Positions 1-8,262 of a DNA stretch of 64,000 nt are shown here, one piece after another; position 1 is the first letter of the stretch, and every line of letters begins with the position of its first letter. The notes below the pieces were generated by a model, which saw only the letters and a list, made by a program, of their open reading frames with translations, had not been told where the DNA came from and did no database searches. The position numbers were made by a program, and so were the translations under genes. The DNA comes from ZLKRG08 sp046048895 (GTDB lineage Bacteria > Actinomycetota > Actinomycetes > Nanopelagicales > Nanopelagicaceae), in NCBI GenBank assembly GCA_046048895.1, contig JBJOFF010000001.1:100505-164504 (forward strand). The letters run 5' to 3'.

Positions 1-118
1 TTGGTATCTCAGGGTCTTGCACACCTTTGTAAATATCTTCTACATCAGATGGTTTAACAGGGCGAAGCGTGGTGGTACCAACTGTAAGTGTTGGAATTTC
101 TTCTGGCCACCAAATCAT
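1..118 (-). CDS. GNAT-family N-acetyltransferase, partial (N-terminus only)
   Basis: Reading leftward from an ATG at 118 there is an open frame to the window edge (about 39 residues). The ATG is the first start after an in-frame stop at 128-130. The N-terminus (MIWWPEEIPTL, then LRPVKPSDVEDIYKG, then a DPEIP segment) resembles the first strand and helix of RimJ-type GNAT acetyltransferases, which carry an LRP...D...IY...DPEI pattern. The acetyl-CoA-binding half lies outside the window, so substrate and completeness cannot be judged. No clear ribosome-binding site is visible. Bases 119-230 hold only the spacer to the next gene. Confidence 0.5.
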   Translation of the reverse strand, partial: MIWWPEEIPTLTVGTTTLRPVKPSDVEDIYKGVQDPEIP

Positions 119-230
119 TGGGCGAGTTTAATGCTCATCTCCATAAAATTGATACAGAGTTATTTCTATTAGCCTGAATTTACTTTCTCAATCAGACAAA
201 TTTGATAATTTAGACGAGAGAGATTTAACT

Positions 231-1889
231 TTAAATCACATCCATTACCGGTCTTGCTGGTACAAAGAATTCTTTACCAGCCGGGCTTGTCCAAGTACAT
301 GCGCCATCACCATGATTTACCACTTTCCATCCATGATGAGTCTTTAAATTATGGTGTCGTCTGCAGAGCGCTCCTAAGTTTTCAGCAGAGGTAGCGCCAC
401 CCTCTTCCCAAGGAATCGTATGATCGAGATCTGCCAAATGTGCAGGTTGTCGACAACCTGGGAATCGACAAGTTCGATCACGAGCAATTAGAAAATTTTG
501 TAACTCTTGCGGAGGTTCGTAAGTTTCGCGACCATAATCAAGCAAGACTCCCGTAACCGGATCTGTTACAAATCGTTTCCAGCGTCCATCCGAAGCAATT
601 TGGCGCGCAATATTTGCTGGAATTGGTCCGTAGCCAGCAAGTTGGCCTGGATTATCCGCAAGACCCAGAGCTGTTGGTAGATCAATAGTTACATTGATAG
701 TTGGACGACGATTATGTCGAGTAATTACGGTGCCGCTTACCTTTAATGCGGCATCAGCTGCGCGCATCGCAAAAACAAATGCATCTGCGCGTCGCATCTC
801 TTTCTCTGCGCTGCTTGCAGCCAAATGTGCTCGTTCTAATGAGGCTAGCGCAACTGTGTTATCTGCATTTAGCGCTTTGCATTCATCCCGGCAGCTATCT
901 GAGCAGCCATGAACACATATAGGCAATTCAGAAATATTGCATGAAGCAATATCAGAGTGAGGATTATTAGATGTAGAAAAATCGGAACCATCTACATTTA
1001 TTGATGATTTAATATTGTCTAATTTACTTTGCTTTGTGCGATCGAATTCCGCAAAATACTTTTGCTGGCAGTTTTTAATGCAATTGTGGCTGCTACTAAA
1101 TTTCACTACGTTCAGCATCGTTTCGCGATGATCTGACCACATTTTATCGGCGTAGTCATTAATGACTTGATCAATTAATTGTGCATCTTCTATTTTAAGC
1201 GTCGCTAGAACTGTACCTAAACCATTCTCTTCAGGATAAAAACGTACATTTCGAGTTTCACGATTTAAATCAAAATCTTTCTGAAATAAGTCAGGTGCCA
1301 GAGTTGCAAAAGTAGTTTTTAATTTTCTAGCGACCTGGCTTGGTGTATGAAATTCGGCATGGGCAAGTGCAATCTTTTCGATTTCCTGCACCGCTTCTTG
1401 AGATAAACCGGCGCGAAGTGCAACTGCAGTCTCACGAGCAATCACAGTGGCGGTCTGGGTATGAATTTCACCAGAATTTAAGGCGCTAACGGTCGCAGGT
1501 AGATTATTAAATAGAGTCCGCGCGACATCTATTTTCTGTTGCGAAGTGGATGGAGATAGGCGCATTGCAGTTGAGACATCTTCGCGCCCCTCTTGATCAA
1601 CATCGAATTCGCCAGCTTTCTCTTGATAATGAGTCCCAGATACAAAGAGCATCGCCTCTTGCTCTTGAAAAGCGACCCATCCGCTCTGACGCTGCCAACA
1701 TTTCAGGTAATCGATGCGATCAGCAGGGGATAAATCAGATTTATCAATCGCTAAGAGGGCGCTCATTACATCTGGCCCAGGTTTTTCCGACAAGAGTTGT
1801 GAAATCAATTCATTACGTGGACGGCCGTCGTAATCCAAGTGCTGGTCGCCAATTAGCGCACTTGCCGGTTGGATTACTTTTTGGAACAT
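231..1889 (-). CDS. HNH endonuclease-domain protein with DUF222-type N-terminal region
   Basis: A 552-residue protein built like the actinobacterial '13E12/DUF222' family: a long helical N-terminal region (about residues 30-260), a variable charged middle, and a C-terminal HNH nuclease domain at about 470-521. The HNH part shows RDRTCRFPGC with two Cys at 474 and 479, then DLDHTIPW, then LCRRHHNLKTHHGW, which gives the paired Cys, catalytic His and Asn/His residues of a zinc-stabilised beta-beta-alpha-metal fold. Members are often multicopy in actinobacteria. Their role is not established and may be mobile-element or defence related. The gene stands alone, with a 163-base spacer on its 5' side. 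I see no partner methyltransferase or recombinase. The fold call is firm, the function unknown. Confidence 0.85.
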   Translation of the reverse strand: MFQKVIQPASALIGDQHLDYDGRPRNELISQLLSEKPGPDVMSALLAIDKSDLSPADRIDYLKCWQRQSGWVAFQEQEAMLFVSGTHYQEKAGEFDVDQEGREDVSTAMRLSPSTSQQKIDVARTLFNNLPATVSALNSGEIHTQTATVIARETAVALRAGLSQEAVQEIEKIALAHAEFHTPSQVARKLKTTFATLAPDLFQKDFDLNRETRNVRFYPEENGLGTVLATLKIEDAQLIDQVINDYADKMWSDHRETMLNVVKFSSSHNCIKNCQQKYFAEFDRTKQSKLDNIKSSINVDGSDFSTSNNPHSDIASCNISELPICVHGCSDSCRDECKALNADNTVALASLERAHLAASSAEKEMRRADAFVFAMRAADAALKVSGTVITRHNRRPTINVTIDLPTALGLADNPGQLAGYGPIPANIARQIASDGRWKRFVTDPVTGVLLDYGRETYEPPQELQNFLIARDRTCRFPGCRQPAHLADLDHTIPWEEGGATSAENLGALCRRHHNLKTHHGWKVVNHGDGACTWTSPAGKEFFVPARPVMDVI

Positions 1890-2052
1890 GCGCCAATTCT
1901 TAGCGCCACCACCGACAAATATTCTGAAATTTCGCTACTTATCCACCGATGCCGCGCCGCAAAAGTATGATTTTTTGAGCCGCAACTGTTGAAAACCTGT
2001 TGATAACCTTTTTGCCTGCCTGACTTGCAAAAGAGTTTCGAATTAAATTCGG

Positions 2053-2778
2053 TTAAAGCTTCGCAGTTTCAAATGAGCGATCGTGACGATCAATTACCAA
2101 CAACGAATGATTTGGAATATTGTGCCAACCATCTTGTGGCCAACCGCTAGATGCAACCACGATTGCATGATCATCTTCGCGATAATGTAAATCGTAATAA
2201 TCTTCGCCGCCAAAATCTGGTCGCTTAGCATTATCGTGTTCGCAAATCACAATCATTTTTGTTGGTGACATCAACATCGCATTGATGCTGGAATATGAAG
2301 CGTGCTCTTTAATAATTTTTACCGCAGCTTTAACACCTGGCACTAAACCAAGTTCCTCAATCTTCTGAACTACTAGTAAGAAGTAACGCTCTGAATCAGT
2401 AGTGCCCGCGGCCTCTTTCAAATAACGTGGCGCAATAAATTCATCTAGCGAACTTGGTGGATTAATCGAACCGTTATGAGTGAATGAGTACTTACCAAAA
2501 TGAAATGGGTGTGCATTTGCTTTATTAACTGGCAACCCAGATGTTGCCCAACGCAAATGAAGTAGCGATCCGTCGGTCTTGGTTCGTTTAATAACATCCA
2601 TGAAATCGGGGCTCTTTACAGCGCAGGTAGCTTCTTTCACTACCTCGCCACTTTTATCAGTGATGCCCCAACCATCGCAATGAATAGCGGAAAGATTTAC
2701 GAAATCTTGGAAATTTTTCCCAACTACGCTTGCGAAATCAGTATCTGAATCAGACACATACCCTAAAAGACGACACAT
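2053..2778 (-). CDS. Class II glutamine amidotransferase (YafJ/EgtC-like)
   Basis: A 241-residue Ntn-hydrolase. Met-Cys at the start (MCRLLGYVSD) exposes Cys2 as the nucleophile after Met removal. Further family signatures are DGWGITDKSG (about residue 35-45), HLRWATSG (about 75) and FTHNGSI (about 100). The length fits stand-alone class II amidotransferases such as YafJ and EgtC; EgtC hydrolyses a gamma-glutamyl amide in ergothioneine synthesis. No synthase domain is attached. It is divergent from the APC permease and beside a glutamine-synthetase-like ligase, so hydrolysis of a gamma-glutamyl amide is a reasonable but unproven role. I see no egtB or egtD nearby, which argues against ergothioneine. 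Confidence 0.8.
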   Translation of the reverse strand: MCRLLGYVSDSDTDFASVVGKNFQDFVNLSAIHCDGWGITDKSGEVVKEATCAVKSPDFMDVIKRTKTDGSLLHLRWATSGLPVNKANAHPFHFGKYSFTHNGSINPPSSLDEFIAPRYLKEAAGTTDSERYFLLVVQKIEELGLVPGVKAAVKIIKEHASYSSINAMLMSPTKMIVICEHDNAKRPDFGGEDYYDLHYREDDHAIVVASSGWPQDGWHNIPNHSLLVIDRHDRSFETAKL

Positions 2779-2823
2779 TTCCCCAAAACCCTTTCCTCTG
2801 GGTGCATTCTAGGAGTACAAATG

Positions 2824-2850
2824 ACCATTCGGTGATCGACATCGAATGGT
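2824..2850. promoter_or_regulatory. 27-bp dyad, candidate operator of the amine-catabolism locus
   Basis: ACCATTCG at 2824-2831 and its exact complement CGAATGGT at 2843-2850 are separated by 11 bases. The dyad lies in the spacer between the divergent class II amidotransferase and the permease. The arm and spacer sizes suit a dimeric GntR- or TetR-type repressor. No regulator gene lies next to it, so the binding protein is unknown. Confidence 0.4.
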
Positions 2851-2925
2851 TTGGTTCTGGCATCAGAGTTAACACTCGAGTTCCCATGCTGGGACGTTGA
2901 ACAAATTGAACAAAGGAGTTCAAAC

Positions 2926-4443
2926 TTGAGCAATCAGAACGATGCAGATGCAAAACTCCTAGAGTCGCTCGGCTACAAGCAAGAATTTGATCGTCGCTGG
3001 TCAGGCTTCTCTAACTTTGCAATCTCATTCTCAATCATCTCAGTGCTATCCGGATGCTTCACTACATTCGGTCAGGCTTGGAACAACGGTGGACCAGTTG
3101 CGATGTCAATCGGCTGGCCAGTTATTTCAATTTTTATTCTTTTAATTGCACTTGCAATGGCGGAATTAGTTTCTGCAATGCCAACTGCGGGTGGAATTTT
3201 CTATTGGGCTTTCGCACTCGGTAAACCAATTCATGGCTGGCTCACAGGTTGGCTTAACCTAATCGGTTTGGTCGCGGTGATTGCAGGTGTTGATTACGGT
3301 TTTGCAACCTTCTTCACCACAACCATGAGTTTATTTAATGATTGGTGGAACCCAACAAATCTAACTCTGGTATTTATGGTCTTCGTAGTTACAGTTTTGA
3401 TTCACATCTTGCTAAACATTTACGGCGCAAAAGTTATTCACTTGCTCCAGAACGTAAATGTTTATTGGCACGTATTTGGTGTAGCTGCAATTTTGGCAAT
3501 CTTGATCTTCTTGCCAAAGAGCCACCAAACAGCAGAGTGGGTATTCACTACTCGAAATAACAATTCAGGATTCTCAGAGAGCATGTACTGGTTCTATGTA
3601 TTGCCGCTTGGCTTCTTGCTGACACAGTACACAATTACCGGTTTCGATGCATCTGCACACGTTTCTGAAGAGACGGGCGGCGCATCTAAGGCTGCGGCAA
3701 AGGGCATGTGGCAATCAGTTGCATTCTCAGCAGTTGGTGGCTGGTTATTGCTACTTGCATTTCTATTCGCAGCAACCGATGTCGATGCGTTAAATAAGGC
3801 AGGCGGATTCGCTCCGGCGATCTTTGAATCTGCGCTAAGTAGCGGATGGGCACAGATTTTGATGATCATTACCTGCGTTGGCCAATTCTTCTGCGGTATG
3901 TCTTGCGTTACTGCAGCATCACGTATGTTGTTCGCATTCTCTCGCGACCGCGCGGTCCCAGGACATCAGTACTGGACCAGACTTGATGGCAACCGCAATC
4001 CATCACATGCAGCGTTTGGTGTGGGTATCTTCGCAATGATCCTTACCCTTCCAGCGCTTTGGGCGCCAGAAGGCACAGTGGTTCCAATTGCGTTCTTCGC
4101 AGTTACTTCAGTAACTGTGCTTGGACTCTTCCTCTCATTCATGATTCCAATTTATCTACGTTGGAAGCAGGGCGATCATTTCCAAGCAGGTTCATGGAAC
4201 TTAGGCAAGCACTACAAGTGGATCAATCCAATTGCTGTAATTGAAATTATTTTGATTTCAATTGTGCTCTGCTTACCAACCACACCAGCAGGCGTGCCAG
4301 GTAACGAGAACTTCACCTGGCTTGCAGTCCAGTACGCACCAATTGCATTGGTAGTAATCATGGGCAGCGCGCTAATTTGGTGGAAAGTCAGCGCGCATAA
4401 GTGGTTTAAAGCGCCAGAACATCAGGCTCGTCTGACCAAGTAA
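2926..4443 (+). CDS. APC-family amino acid / amine permease
   Basis: About 505 residues with roughly 12 hydrophobic membrane segments. It belongs to the amino acid-polyamine-organocation family: the first segment follows a cytosolic stretch ending in RRWSGFSNFAISFS, the usual APC entry, and a TGFDASAHVSEETGGA segment with the family E-E pair lies near the middle. The start is placed at TTG 2926 because AAAGGAG at 2912-2918 sits seven bases upstream; an in-frame ATG at 2851 would add 25 residues unlike the family. The relatives it most resembles import GABA, ethanolamine, putrescine or amino acids. Its position ahead of an SDR, a GS-like ligase and an aldehyde dehydrogenase suggests it brings in the substrate of that pathway. 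Confidence 0.88.
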   Translation: MSNQNDADAKLLESLGYKQEFDRRWSGFSNFAISFSIISVLSGCFTTFGQAWNNGGPVAMSIGWPVISIFILLIALAMAELVSAMPTAGGIFYWAFALGKPIHGWLTGWLNLIGLVAVIAGVDYGFATFFTTTMSLFNDWWNPTNLTLVFMVFVVTVLIHILLNIYGAKVIHLLQNVNVYWHVFGVAAILAILIFLPKSHQTAEWVFTTRNNNSGFSESMYWFYVLPLGFLLTQYTITGFDASAHVSEETGGASKAAAKGMWQSVAFSAVGGWLLLLAFLFAATDVDALNKAGGFAPAIFESALSSGWAQILMIITCVGQFFCGMSCVTAASRMLFAFSRDRAVPGHQYWTRLDGNRNPSHAAFGVGIFAMILTLPALWAPEGTVVPIAFFAVTSVTVLGLFLSFMIPIYLRWKQGDHFQAGSWNLGKHYKWINPIAVIEIILISIVLCLPTTPAGVPGNENFTWLAVQYAPIALVVIMGSALIWWKVSAHKWFKAPEHQARLTK

Positions 4444-4480
4444 AAAAGTGAAAGCACAAATTAATAAAAATTAAATAAAA

Positions 4481-4525
4481 AGAGGGGCTTCCGTCGCAAA
4501 AATCCATTGCGGCGGAGGCCCCTCT
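4481..4525 (+). terminator. Long GC-rich hairpin between permease and SDR genes
   Basis: AGAGGGGC (4481-4488) pairs with GCCCCTCT (4518-4525), and the stem continues inward through CCG/CGG and CGC/GCG. On the plus strand it is followed by CTCTATTACTTT, a poor U-tract. On the minus strand the same hairpin is followed by a long T-rich run. It may reduce read-through from the permease or end antisense transcripts. It also covers an earlier ATG (4507), which is why the SDR start is placed later. Confidence 0.55.
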
Positions 4526-4575
4526 CTATTACTTTAGTTCAAGCTTATTTGGATGAAAAGATTGGGGTTTTCAAA

Positions 4576-5340
4576 ATGGGTAGAGTTCAAAATCGCGTTG
4601 CAATCGTTACTGGTGCAGCTTCTGGAATCGGTGAGGCAAGCGCAATTCGATTAGCCGAAGAGGGCGCAAAAGTAATCTGTGCTGATTTGAATTTAGCCGG
4701 CGCCGAAGAGACCGCAAAGAAAATTGTGGCAATAGGCGGAACTGCCAACGCATTTCAAATTGATATTGCAGATTCAGAACAATGCGATGCGCTAGCTGCT
4801 GATACATTAAAGCGATATGGCTCAATTGATATCTTGGTAAATAACGCTGGCGTAAATTTGCCAGGCACATTCCATGAAGTTCCAAATGAAATTATTCAAA
4901 AGACTCTGCAAGTCAACGTAGCAGGCATGATGTATCTATCTCGCGCATGCATTCCGCAGATGCTTAAGCAGAAGAGTGGTTCAATCGTAAATATGTCATC
5001 TATTAATGGTTTAGTTTCCGAACCATTCTTAGCTGTCTACTCGGCATCTAAGGGCGCAGTCGTGATGCTAACTCGTGGTATCGCACTTGATTATGCAAAG
5101 ACCGGAATCCGCTGCAATGCCATATGCCCAGGATGGGTCGATACTCCTATTAATTATGCGCACGCAGATCTGCTTGGTGGAATTAATAAGGTTTATGACG
5201 GCATCTCAGTCTTCCAGCCAATCGGTCGACCAGGTGAGCCTCGCGAAATCGCACACCTTGTGCTCTTCTTAGCTTCAGATGAAGCCTCATTCATTACCGG
5301 CTCAATTATCAGCGCAGATGGCGGAATGTCTGCGATGTAA
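4576..5340 (+). CDS. Short-chain dehydrogenase/reductase (classical SDR)
   Basis: A 254-residue classical SDR. The cofactor motif TGAASGIG is at residues 12-19, NNAG near 90, and the catalytic Tyr155 and Lys159 in YSASK; a C-terminal ADGG tail is typical. The Asp in the second strand (CADLN) suggests NAD(H) over NADP(H). The start at 4576 is preferred because the upstream in-frame ATG at 4507 lies inside the hairpin. It sits in the same direction between permease and GS-like ligase, so it may oxidise or reduce an alcohol intermediate of the same pathway. The substrate cannot be read from sequence; 3-oxoacyl reductase annotations are common for such proteins and often wrong. Confidence 0.87.
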   Translation: MGRVQNRVAIVTGAASGIGEASAIRLAEEGAKVICADLNLAGAEETAKKIVAIGGTANAFQIDIADSEQCDALAADTLKRYGSIDILVNNAGVNLPGTFHEVPNEIIQKTLQVNVAGMMYLSRACIPQMLKQKSGSIVNMSSINGLVSEPFLAVYSASKGAVVMLTRGIALDYAKTGIRCNAICPGWVDTPINYAHADLLGGINKVYDGISVFQPIGRPGEPREIAHLVLFLASDEASFITGSIISADGGMSAM

Positions 5341-5416
5341 CGCAGATAGCACTCATTTTCGCTAAATAAACCAATCTTTTACTGACAAAACGGACTAATA
5401 GGGATAAATTCGAACC

Positions 5417-6781
5417 ATGACTAAAGGAATGCTCAGCGTTGAGCAATTAAAGAAAGATGTCGCAGACGGAACAATCGATACCGTCGTAGTTGTAATGACC
5501 GACATGCAGGGTCGATTAGTTGGAAAGCGCATCGCGGGCCAATTCTTCATAGATGAAATCGTCAAACACGGTACCGAAGGTTGCAACTATCTGCTGGCAG
5601 TAGATGTCGACATGAATACCGTCGGTGGTTATGAGATGTCATCTTGGGATCGCGGATATTCAGATTTCGCAATGATTCCTGATCTTTCAACGCTTCGTTA
5701 TGTTCCTTGGCAAGAAGGTGCGGCGATGGTTACTGCAGATGTGCAGTGGCTAGATCACACAGATGTAGTGGCATCACCACGCCAGATTCTGCGTCGCCAA
5801 ATCAAGCGCCTCGAAGAAGCCGGCATGAAAGCCTTTGTTGGCACCGAACTTGAATTTATCGTTTTCAATAACACATACGAAGATGCATGGAATAAGCGCT
5901 ACCGCGATTTAACTCCAGCAAACCAGTACAACGTGGACTACTCAATTCTTGGTGGATCTCGTATCGAACCTCTGCTTCGCCAAATTCGTTTGGGAATGAC
6001 TGGTGCCGGAATGTATGTCGAATCCGTAAAGGGCGAGTGCAACTTCGGTCAGCATGAAATTGCATTTAAATACGATGAAGCGCTAAAGACTTGCGACAAT
6101 CACGTGATCTATAAGAATGGTGCAAAAGAGATCGCATCAGATATGGGTTATGCGTTGACTTTCATGGCTAAGTTCAATGAACGCGAAGGAAACTCTTCAC
6201 ACATTCACTGCTCATTCCGCGGACTTAACGGTGAAATGGTGTTGGCCGATGATTCTGATAAGGAACATGGCTTATCTCAGGTCGGAAAGCACTTCCTCGC
6301 AGGCATGCAGGCGCACCTACGTGAACTTTCATTGATGTGGGCGCCAACTATTAACTCTTACAAGCGCTATCAACCAGGCTCTTTCGCGCCGACTGCAATC
6401 CGCTGGGGTCGCGATAACCGCACTTGTGCACTTCGTTTAGTGGGCCGCGGCCAATCTCTACGCGTAGAAAATCGCGTTCCAGGCGGAGATGTGAATCCAT
6501 ATCTTGCAGTAGCGGGAATGATCGCTGCAGGTTTAGATGGAATCCAGAAGAAGTTGCCACTTGAACCAGCTTTCGTGGGCAATGCATATGCATCTGATTC
6601 TGAATTCGTACCACACACCATGGAGATGGCTCAGAAACTTTGGAACGAATCCGCTTTCATTAAGGAAGCATTCGGTGAAGAAGTTCAGAAGCATTATTCA
6701 AATATGGCACAGGTTGAAATTGAAGCTTACGGAAAAGCAGTTACCGATTGGGAACTGGTTCGTAACTTCGAACGTTACTAA
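5417..6781 (+). CDS. Glutamine-synthetase-like gamma-glutamyl-amine ligase (PuuA/GlnA4-like)
   Basis: A 454-residue member of the glutamine synthetase superfamily, ATP-dependent, joining the gamma-carboxyl of glutamate to ammonia or an amine. Catalytic-domain landmarks: GTELEF (142-147), GQHEI (211-215), the SSHIHCSF loop (260-267), NSYKR (313-317), APTAIRWGRDNR, then RVENRVPGGDVNPYLA (349-364). There is no tyrosine adenylylation segment of the housekeeping GlnA type; that region reads KKLPLEPA. The C-terminal pattern (VPHTMEMA..., FGEEV...HY) resembles amine-specific paralogues such as PuuA and Streptomyces GlnA3/GlnA4. Neighbouring permease, aldehyde dehydrogenase, alcohol dehydrogenase and amidotransferase point to gamma-glutamylation of an amine or amino alcohol rather than nitrogen assimilation. 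The exact amine is unknown. Confidence 0.85.
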   Translation: MTKGMLSVEQLKKDVADGTIDTVVVVMTDMQGRLVGKRIAGQFFIDEIVKHGTEGCNYLLAVDVDMNTVGGYEMSSWDRGYSDFAMIPDLSTLRYVPWQEGAAMVTADVQWLDHTDVVASPRQILRRQIKRLEEAGMKAFVGTELEFIVFNNTYEDAWNKRYRDLTPANQYNVDYSILGGSRIEPLLRQIRLGMTGAGMYVESVKGECNFGQHEIAFKYDEALKTCDNHVIYKNGAKEIASDMGYALTFMAKFNEREGNSSHIHCSFRGLNGEMVLADDSDKEHGLSQVGKHFLAGMQAHLRELSLMWAPTINSYKRYQPGSFAPTAIRWGRDNRTCALRLVGRGQSLRVENRVPGGDVNPYLAVAGMIAAGLDGIQKKLPLEPAFVGNAYASDSEFVPHTMEMAQKLWNESAFIKEAFGEEVQKHYSNMAQVEIEAYGKAVTDWELVRNFERY

Positions 6782-6844
6782 TCCCCATAGTAAATTTAAA
6801 TTGGCAATATTGAGTAGAGACCAGAAAGTAGATAAAAGTAGAGC

Positions 6845-8206
6845 ATGAGCACAAAATACGACGTAATAAATCCTGCCACCGAACAAGTTGTAACTCAGAT
6901 TCACGAAGCATCTGTTGAAGAAACTGATGCAATTATCGCGAAAGCTGCGGAAGCATTTAAGTCATGGCGCAATGTAACTCCGTATGATCGCTCAAATTTA
7001 CTTCGCGCTTTCTCAAATAAGGTTCGCGAACATCGCGAAGAGTTGGCGCAGATGGAAATTACCAACTCTGGTCACACTCGCGGCAATGCGCTCTGGGAAG
7101 CAGATAACGTTGCCAATGTTTTGAATTACTACGCAGGTGTGCCAGAGCGTTTATATGGTCGCCAAATTCCAGTAGCTGGTGGCGTCGACATTACATTTAA
7201 AGAGCCAATCGGTGTGGTTGGAATTATCGTGCCTTGGAACTTTCCAATGCCGATTGCAGGTTGGGGTTTTGGCGCAGCGTTAGCAACAGGTAACACCGTT
7301 GTGTTAAAGCCTGCCGAACTAACTCCAATGACTGCGATTCGCTTAGGTGAATTAGCTCTTGAAGCAGGAATTCCAGATGGCGTTTTAAATATCATCCCTG
7401 GCAAAGGCAGCGTAGTTGGCGCTCGTTTTGTGACAAATCCATTGGTCCGCAAGGTTTCCTTTACCGGCTCAACTGCAGTCGGCAAAGGCATTATGGCGGG
7501 CTGCGCCGATCAAGTTAAGCGCGTAACTCTTGAACTTGGCGGCAAGAGCGCAAATATTATTTTCGCTGATTCAGATATCGAAGCAGCTGCTGCAAGTGCA
7601 CCGGGCGGAGTCTTTGATAACGCCGGACAGGATTGCTGCGCACGCACACGAATATTGGTCGAACGCAAAGCTTTCGATAAGTTCATGGAACATTTCGAAA
7701 GAAGCGTTAAAGCATTCCGTTGCGAAGATCCAAATTTAGATTCCGCTGGAATGGGACCACTAATTTCAAAGAAACAGATGGATACCGTTACTTCTTACAT
7801 TGATGAGACCGTTGCATTCCAAGGTAGCGCACCGACCGGTCCTGGTTACTGGGTGCCGCCAACTGTGTTGATGCCTAAAGATACAAAAGCAAAATCTTGG
7901 CAGGAAGAAATTTTCGGACCAGTAGTAGCGGTACTTCCATTTGATGATGAAGCAGATGCGATTGAAAAAGCAAATGATTCGATTTATGGATTATCAGGAT
8001 CTATTTTCACTAGCAACTTAGGTCGTGCGATGCGCGTATCTCGTGCAGTTGAATCCGGCAACTTATCTGTAAATTCCCACTCATCTGTTCGCTACTGGAC
8101 ACCATTCGGCGGATACAAGCAATCAGGTCTTGGCCGTGCACTCGGTCCAGATTCATTAGATATGTACACCGAAACCAAGAACGTTTTCTTTAACACCGAA
8201 AGCTAA
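6845..8206 (+). CDS. NAD(P)-dependent aldehyde dehydrogenase (PuuC-like role)
   Basis: A 453-residue aldehyde dehydrogenase, slightly short of the usual 475-500. Key residues are present: PWNF (130-133) for cofactor and oxyanion support, KPAE (155-158), the FTGST turn (206-210), general base Glu230 in LELGGKS, and nucleophile Cys264 in NAGQDCCA, with a second Cys beside it. EEIFGPV and the C-terminal FGGYKQSG are also in place. The gene follows the GS-like ligase by 63 bases and ends in a strong bidirectional terminator. In gamma-glutamylation pathways this step oxidises a gamma-glutamyl-amino-aldehyde to its acid; that assignment here comes from context. Betaine or semialdehyde dehydrogenase would be the alternatives. 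Confidence 0.9.
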   Translation: MSTKYDVINPATEQVVTQIHEASVEETDAIIAKAAEAFKSWRNVTPYDRSNLLRAFSNKVREHREELAQMEITNSGHTRGNALWEADNVANVLNYYAGVPERLYGRQIPVAGGVDITFKEPIGVVGIIVPWNFPMPIAGWGFGAALATGNTVVLKPAELTPMTAIRLGELALEAGIPDGVLNIIPGKGSVVGARFVTNPLVRKVSFTGSTAVGKGIMAGCADQVKRVTLELGGKSANIIFADSDIEAAAASAPGGVFDNAGQDCCARTRILVERKAFDKFMEHFERSVKAFRCEDPNLDSAGMGPLISKKQMDTVTSYIDETVAFQGSAPTGPGYWVPPTVLMPKDTKAKSWQEEIFGPVVAVLPFDDEADAIEKANDSIYGLSGSIFTSNLGRAMRVSRAVESGNLSVNSHSSVRYWTPFGGYKQSGLGRALGPDSLDMYTETKNVFFNTES

Positions 8207-8216
8207 GCTCTCAAAT

Positions 8217-8251
8217 AAAAAACCCGCCTATAAAAATAGGCGGGTTTTTTT
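8217..8251. terminator. Bidirectional intrinsic terminator
   Basis: AACCCGCCTAT (8221-8231) and ATAGGCGGGTT (8236-8246) form an 11-bp stem with an AAAA loop, flanked by A-runs on the left and T-runs on the right. It serves the plus-strand aldehyde dehydrogenase and the convergent alcohol dehydrogenase. Confidence 0.93.
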
Positions 8252-8262
8252 AATGAACTGAA

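Noticed and set aside
1939..2006. Two DnaA-box-like 9-mers (TTATCCACC and the complement of TGTTGATAA) in the spacer before the HNH gene.
   Set aside because: Only two boxes, each one base off the consensus, with no dnaA, dnaN or AT-rich unwinding region nearby. Chance is likely.
2053..2778. The class II amidotransferase as EgtC of ergothioneine synthesis.
   Set aside because: The first residues and length are compatible, but no egtA, egtB, egtD or egtE gene is nearby, so the name was not applied.
5341..5416. A riboswitch or long leader before the GS-like gene.
   Set aside because: Only 76 bases, with no stable hairpin and no recognisable aptamer core.
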